Source of the DNA: Blasia pusilla
Taxonomy: Eukaryota > Marchantiophyta > Marchantiopsida > Blasiales
DNA length: 64,000 nt
Direction of reading: 5' to 3'
Assembly: GCA_050084515.1 (NCBI GenBank)
Contig: CM114274.1
Location: 38,378,001-38,442,000, forward strand
Of the stretch, positions 58,360-64,000 are shown in pieces (within the stretch, counting starts at the first letter, position 1; each line of letters opens with the position of its first letter). The translations under genes were made by a program, and so were the position numbers. The notes under the pieces were generated by a model. The model saw only the letters and a list, made by a program, of their open reading frames with translations. It did not search any database and was not told where the DNA came from.

Positions 58360-60100
58360 AGCTATCGCGCTACCTCGGACCGCACGTATGACAGCTTTTC
58401 AAGCGCGAAGCATGGCACTCCGCGGACTCGCTTCTACAAATGAAGCGATGAAATCAATCACTCGCCACCTTCGGCCCCTCACCCCCGCGCTCCAGGAATC
58501 GCTTGCTTGCAGCACTCCATTCTTTCCGAGGAGAGCTCGAGATAACCACATTAGTCACATAAAAACAATTTGAATTTTAAGAAATATGGTTATTGTTTCA
58601 TGCACTGTGCCCGCACTTTGCACAAGTTAACTTTTTCAAATTACACGTGTCAGCATCATATAAGATTGAAAAATAACAGTGTCACAACCTTCCAAATCTT
58701 AATTGTATAGAGAGTACGAGTTATACGTTATCATCAATAGTTTTTTATTTTACGTTGTCTCGCTGTCATTTTCTTTTTAAATTCTTTTATGTATTTTTTG
58801 ATTTTTTTAAAAATGTCATCATTTTTTTTGTCCTCTTATCTTTTCGATGCATAGAATATGTTTTAAATTATTTAATAAAATTTTTTTTAATACTTTATGA
58901 AAAATGAAACGATTATATATATTCAAAAGAAGCATAATAATTTATATGAAAGTTTTTTTTTTGGAAAAGCTAACATGCATCCTTTTATTAATGAACTTTG
59001 TAAAGAAATATCTTATGAAAGGCACTAATTCTTTTAAGTATCAATTATACGCCGGGGCCCACCGCGGCTTGTCGAGATCGTGTGCTTTGGGAATGGCTGT
59101 CCTCCTGTCGTTTCCATGGCCGAAAGCAACTGTTCTAGAAATTTTGGCTCTTTATGTATCTCATCCATTTTTCTATATAAGTTTTATATCTCTTCTAGAA
59201 ATTTAGTGCACATGAATTTAGCCCGCTGTGATCGGGCTTCCTGTACACGTCTTCTCGATTTGTACGCGATGATCCAGGCGGCCGTCGTTCCCACCATGAT
59301 GCGCCTGTTTTCTTCTTCTCAAAGAGTTGCGGAACGCGTGTGTGACTCCTGCGCTCGTGAATTCTGGACAGGTTTCCTGTCAGTTTCTTGGAACCGATCG
59401 GGGGCGACTCCTCGCCCGAAGAATAGATTCCGCGGTTCCCACAGAAGGAAACTCAGATTGTAAATGGGATGCGTGATTACAGCCAGGAATAATCCACTCC
59501 AACTTCAGACAAAACTTGTACCTGCCTGTAGTCGTTTGCTCACTAGTAAGAATAATAGGGCGACTCATAGCTTCTTTCCGGGCAAAGGTCCGAAGGATTC
59601 GGAAGGATGGTGTCCTCTTCTTTTTTCATGATATTAATTTATGATGTATTTATCTCCGAGAATTGAACTGGTTAGGGAACACGTTAAGTGGGATCTTCCT
59701 TTTGTAAGATCCCACTCCCGAATCAGGTGTCGTGTTATTGAGGTTTGTTCGTAAATGTTAAGTCCCCTATGCATTTAGATCTTCCTTTTCCACGATTCCA
59801 CTCCCTCCTACTTCACAGTTAAGAGGCCAATCTACTTCTTACATTTTAAACTACTAAATGCACCTTGCGATGCACGTTACCACAAGTTTTTTATATGTTA
59901 TCCTTATCATCACGTGGAAGAAAATTAATTTCTAACGAAAATATGAAACCTAGATGCAAAACTGAAAATAATAATAATAATAATAATAAGTAAATAAATT
60001 AGATATCACTTGTTTAGTGTAATGGCGGAAGTCCCCGTCCTCATCTCATCTCAGGCTTGAACCTAACTAGTATGAATGCCCGTGCAATGCACCGGCATCC
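58360..60100. other. AT-rich intergenic region
   Basis: 58.6-59.04 kb is very AT-rich, followed by a GC-richer patch at 59.05-59.45 kb with no convincing frame. An (AAT)n microsatellite lies at about 59967-59988. TGGGATCTTCCTTTTGTAAGATCCCA at 59.69-59.71 kb forms an imperfect inverted repeat. Confidence 0.45.
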
Positions 60101-60105
60101 AAAAT

Positions 60106-60640
60106 TTAATTTGTAAAAGATATCATTTTCATAGGTTCGGAGTCAAAATTAAGTTGCAAAAAGACTCTATATCGATGTAGCACTTCATGATATATAACAT
60201 TTCTTGTATAAGTTCCAACTTTGTTTGTTGGAGGTTGACTATCAACCATCATATAAATTGACTTCCTAGAGCCTACTCTAGATAATGCAACATACAATTG
60301 CCCTTGTGAAAATGCAGAATTTGGCAAGTAAATGCCAACTCTCTCTAATGTTTGACCTTGAGACTTATTAATCGTCGTTGCAAAGGCAGGACGAATAGGA
60401 AATTGAAATCTTCGTAAATCAAAACGTAACCCTCAATGAGATGCAATCAACGGAATCCGTGGAATAAACACTTGAGCTCCAATATTTTTTCCAGTCATAA
60501 TTACAACGTCGATAACATGTCAACCAAATCCAACAATCAGCAAGCGAGTCCCGTTCGCTTGTCCCTTTGCTCCATTCATATTCCGTAACAGCATAATCGG
60601 AGCTCCAATCTTCAACTTTAAGAAATGTGGAGGCAGTCTC
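60106..60640 (-). pseudogene. C-terminal fragment of a Helitron-type Pif1 helicase (copy 3)
   Basis: Minus strand, in order: LRNMNGAKGQANGTRLLIVG, VFIPRIPLIAS, LRFDLRRFQFPIRPAFATTINKSQGQTLERVG and PNSAFSQGQLYVALSRVGS, the last within an open frame at 60106-60327. Two or three stops or frame changes interrupt it. The N-terminal helicase half is absent, so this is a 3' fragment. Confidence 0.85.
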
Positions 60641-60712
60641 GATGGCAACATGTATTCAAGAATTCTGTTGGGTATACCAATGTCATTCCATCGTCAATTA
60701 CCGAATCAACAC

Positions 60713-61999
60713 TTAACTCCTCTTCTGATACTCCTCGTCAAAACTGCGCAAGTCCACATCCCAGTCCTTAGCCTTTGCGATGATGTAGCCGAAAAGACGA
60801 TGCTTCAGTTCATGCAGGCCGTACTCGTCAAGGAAAAAATGGGCAACTTCTTGCCCGGTCACCAGCAAGCAATTAGCTGTCAATATTCCAGTCAAGTATA
60901 GCCCGGTAGATGTATTTGTCCTTATCAACAAATCACCCATACTCGCCCTATTAGGTAGCTCAAGCATATCACTATATCTACGTCTTTGGCCTTGCGCTCG
61001 TGCAATTCAAAGCATGTCATGTAATTGTTGAGGGTTGGAAGGAAAAGGAAGACTAAAATGAACAAAATATTTAAGTGTTAGTAGATTAAAAATATATTTC
61101 TCAAAATAATCAAAAGACTTTCAAAAATAAAATAGGTGTCAAAGAGTAGAAACGTACATAGGGGATGATGTAACCACGACATTAGAAGCTAGCCTATCTT
61201 CAATAGGAGTAGAACCTATTTCAGTGGACTATACTCTTGTAGATGTATTTGTCCTTATTGGCAAATCACCAATACTTGCCCCATTAGGTAACTCAAGCAT
61301 ATCACCATGTCTGAGTCTTTGGCTGTGTGCTCGCGCAACTCGAAGCATGTCATGTAATCGTGTCGGATTGGGAGGAGAAGGAAGACTACAATGAAAACAA
61401 AGGATTAAAGAGTTAAAAAATTAAATATAACTTTCACAAAAAGATTTTTAAAAAAACTCTCAAGAAAAAATGAATGTCATAGAATAGAAACGTACATAGG
61501 AGATGACGTAACCACAACATTCGAAGGCTCAACCACATTTGATACAGAGGTTACTCGCCTGCAAAAGAAATTTGTCAATATATACACTACATAAGTTAAA
61601 ACTAGACAAAATCATTACAATCTTGGAATAAAAAAGGAAAAAAGTAAAATGATACCTTAGACCCATATTCATATCTCTTTGAATTTGTCCTTGAGCTCTT
61701 GCAGCTTTAAGCATTTCACATACTCGTCTTGCATTTGGAACTCTACAAAAATAACAAAGAATCTTTAAAAAAAATATACATGTTTTTTCCGAGAATATAC
61801 AAAAAATAGAAATCTCTTTAAAAAAAATAGTAGTTGTACAAAGAAGTACAAATCGTGTATAATGTAGCGCTTGCCTTTTCCTTTGATACACTGCCTTTTT
61901 AGCCTTCTTACATGCAAGATGCATGTTGCCATCTATGTTTGTGATGTCCAACAAAGGCCTTTTACCATTTCTCCGTGATTCTGGATCCTTATCCATCAT
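60713..61999 (-). pseudogene. Decayed ORFs with an internally repeated segment, possibly Helitron-associated
   Basis: Not recognised. A start-like exon (MDKDPESRRNGKRPLLDITN, from about 61999) is rich in Lys and Arg. Downstream, the peptide pattern [NP]-x-x-R-[LV]-[HC]-[DE]-M-L-[RK]-x-A-R-A occurs at about 61690-61740 and 61320-61360, and again in decayed form near 60990-61030. The last two are followed by MLELPN.AS.GDL.IRTNTST. Exon-like segments are separated by AT-rich introns of similar length. The last segment (60713-60967) continues as VAHFFLDEYGLHELKHRLF. The arrangement upstream of a Pif1 fragment on the same strand suggests parts of one transposon or a captured gene. Confidence 0.45.
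60893..61400. repeat. Two direct copies of a ~170-bp segment
   Basis: 60.90-61.07 kb and 61.22-61.40 kb share GTAGATGTATTTGTCCTTAT, then CAAATCACC.ATACT.GCCC.ATTAGGTA.CTCAAGCATATCAC and AAGCATGTCATGTAAT. The spacing is about 325 bp. They correspond to the repeated coding segments described for 60.7-62.0 kb. Confidence 0.75.
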
Positions 62000-62159
62000 A
62001 TCATAAGTTTTCTACAAAAAATTATTTTCTGAATTAAATACAAATATTAAAAATTCTTAAAAGCAAATAACATAAATACTTCACCAATACATGGATGAAA
62101 ATTCCAAAATTCGTCCATTCCTTATTTTACATATTTCAAAAAGCCAATGAATCTACTAC

Positions 62160-63258
62160 CAAGTGAGACTCAACGGTACTCATCTCACCCGAGTCATCAG
62201 AGTCATGGGAATGACCACTACTTGTAATCCAAGACCCAAGCCCTTAGGTGTCTCGCACAAAGGAATGGCCGGAAGGTATAGGCTCAGCGGAGGGAATACA
62301 AACCTTAGTTGAACCAGTATCTCCTTCTTCCTCCTCACCTTGGGATAACACAACGTTAATACCTTCATTATTTGGTCCTACTTCAGTAACAGGGGTTGAT
62401 AGAACTCTAGATACATTTTCTCCAAACACTTGCCTTACGACATCAATTGGTAACATCATGTACTTATTATCTTCCTCATAAAAAATAGGTGTCGGAACAT
62501 AACCATCACTTGAAACTTGCACAACTTCAATGCGCTCAGGATTTGCTGGCATAGGCTCGTATGCTTCTTCACCAAGAGGAACATATGACTCACCATCACT
62601 ACCTTGCCTCATCATTTTTTCATATGCTTGCTTGCTCCTATGCTTCTCCGCCACAACTTGGAAATCTGCAAGAAATTAAATCATTATATTTTAATAGTTT
62701 CACATTTAACAGAAAAATCAACTTAAAAGGGACTTTTCAAAGTTTTTTAAATATGAGTATAGGTTCCAGCCAAAAAATAGACTCTCTTGGGTAATTATGC
62801 CCATCATCCGGAGAAAGAGTATCAATCATCAAATCTCTAATCTCACTACTATCACAATTATTATCATTGTCCCTATAATCAAGATGCATATATTCCCTAT
62901 CAAACACATCACCGACATACTATCCCTCATAATCATAAAGGGAGGTGGAAGAGTTTTCAACATCGTCATGTTCTTCAAGACCGGGGCATAATTCCAAGAA
63001 GTATTTCTCATCACTATTGAGAGTACCCACAACTTCTTGGCCTCTTCCAACTTCCCTAAACTCCTCAACCTTAGTGAAAACATTTGAAGGAGGAGAGGAC
63101 AACGTAGGCTCCTCCTGAAGTAGTTTTCGTTTTCTTTGCAAGCAAGACAAAGAAAATTTATGCTCTTCATCTCTCTCTACCATATATTCAGGACTTCCAC
63201 TCTTTATAATTTTGTTCATAATTAAAGGCCCCTTGCATGTCGATGAGAGAGTTGACAT
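62160..63258 (-). pseudogene. Broken acidic-protein gene of unknown family
   Basis: Minus-strand frames succeed each other: 62920-63258 (MSTLSSTCKG to SLYDYEG), an in-frame TAG, then YVGDVFDREYMHLDYRDND and SSEIRDLMIDTLSPDDGHNYP (about 62780-62935). Next is 62244-62654 (KHRSKQAYEKMMRQGSDGE, PLGEEAYEPMPANPE, VVRQVFGENVSRVL), and an acidic tail near 62170-62230 in another frame (SSGHSHDSDDSGEM). The composition is Glu/Asp/Ser-rich. The clean reading on both sides of the TAG suggests a once-intact gene. It may belong to the same mobile unit as 60.1-62.0 kb, since all run on the minus strand. Confidence 0.4.
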
Positions 63259-63600
63259 GACCCCAATTACGCTTACTCCGTAATGATTGACTACAATGCA
63301 AAAATGATAATTGAATTTTCAATATGAAACATAAATATAGTAATATAAATACAAATGAACCAAGTTAAAAAAACACTTTTGAAAAGTCTTACATAAAAAC
63401 TCCCAAAATAATAAAATCCTAAATTATTCAAATAATGAAGGGCATCAAAGGCATGTCTATTTAAAAACACATAAATCGAAGCCCCAATGCAAGCATTCGA
63501 CTGCAAGGCTTGTGGGGTGGGTCATGGACTTCGGGCATAGCGACTTTCGTTTCGAACCCAAATGAATCTCTTTTTCACCTTCGCCCACGGGAAGAGATCA
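63259..63600. other. No supported gene
   Basis: AT-rich to about 63.48 kb, then mixed composition. Nothing recognised. Confidence 0.4.
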
Positions 63601-63837
63601 CAGCCTGATGGTAGGCATTCGCCCGGAGTGGTCCGTGCCTGTGGAAGGAAACTTGGCGCGATGGCAAAGAAAACAGGGTTATGTAGTTGAACAAGCGTCT
63701 ATGCAGTTGGATAAGAGATGCTTGCGATGCTCCCTCATGCCTCAGCCTCTAGCAAGAACCTCAAGCCTCAAGCCCAAAGCTCTTCCGCAAGAAAATGTCA
63801 CTTCCACAACAGCGGCACAGGCATGCAAGTGTGTTTC

Positions 63838-64000
63838 ATGGCCGCAACTTAACATCGACGATAGAGGTTAGGATAGTAGTTTTTTGCTTGTCGGTGATCT
63901 TGATCGAATACGGCACACACTGCCTTCCCACGGGCTTGGTATCCACTTCGATGTCGTACGCTATGAGTCTGAGTCTGACATGGGGGAATGCTCGTGTGAA
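63838..64000 (-). CDS. Possible partial exon entering from the right edge
   Basis: The minus strand is open from the window end to a TGA at about 63838 and reads like protein: AFPHVRLRLIAYDIEVDTKP, then QCVPYSIKITDKQ. There is no start codon, as expected for an internal or terminal exon. Family unknown. A plus-strand ORF at 63608-63871 partly overlaps and looks less protein-like. Confidence 0.3.

Noticed and set aside
1-64000. CRISPR arrays, bacterial operons, rRNA or tRNA genes
   Set aside because: No regularly spaced repeats with unique spacers and no bacterial signals. No cloverleaf with matching A and B boxes was found by eye, although GTTTGAATCC-like strings occur near 45.95 kb.

Overview
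The window is nuclear DNA from a eukaryote, almost certainly a land plant (or streptophyte alga) with flagellated sperm. The reasons are the GT-AG introns throughout, fossil plant-type Helitron and Mutator-like (MULE) transposons, and above all a very large axonemal dynein heavy chain gene, a class that flowering plants lack. A bryophyte (liverwort-like base composition and intron sizes), lycophyte or fern would all fit; the sequence alone does not settle the species.

Layout. 1-1.5 kb: the 3' end of a plus-strand gene for a basic, Ser/Pro-rich protein, read here as seven exons. 1.5-3.1 kb: intergenic, with a perfect hairpin and a 143-bp minisatellite. 3.1-4.85 kb: a broken MULE transposase with a SWIM zinc finger (minus). 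5.5-6.2 kb: an intronless gene of 227 codons whose protein is an internally duplicated domain (minus). 6.2-9.2 kb: intergenic, with palindromes and a dispersed repeat family. 9.5-44.1 kb: the dynein heavy chain on the minus strand, for which I placed 51 exons whose splice phases all agree, giving about 4038 residues plus an unresolved N-terminus. Its long introns carry transposon remnants, and one intron uses a GC donor. 45.9-46.6 kb: a three-copy tandem repeat. 47.2-53.6 kb: two decayed Helitron/Pif1 copies in divergent orientation. 54.5-55.2 kb: a second intronless copy of the duplicated-domain gene (plus). 57.0-58.4 kb: an unrecognised two-exon gene (minus) with an apparent frameshift. 60-63.3 kb: a third Helitron/Pif1 remnant and decayed, partly repetitive ORFs of unknown function. 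The right edge may clip another minus-strand exon.

Function. The only gene with a clear job is the dynein, a single-headed inner-arm motor (best resemblance DNAH1 type) for sperm flagella. The two duplicated-domain paralogues lie on either side of it, pointing outward, and align without gaps over their whole shared length. They and the 57-58 kb gene are the least explained coding sequences. Nothing in the sequence links them mechanistically to the dynein. Exon coordinates were worked out by hand from reading frame, splice dinucleotides and family motifs; transcript data would be the decisive test.
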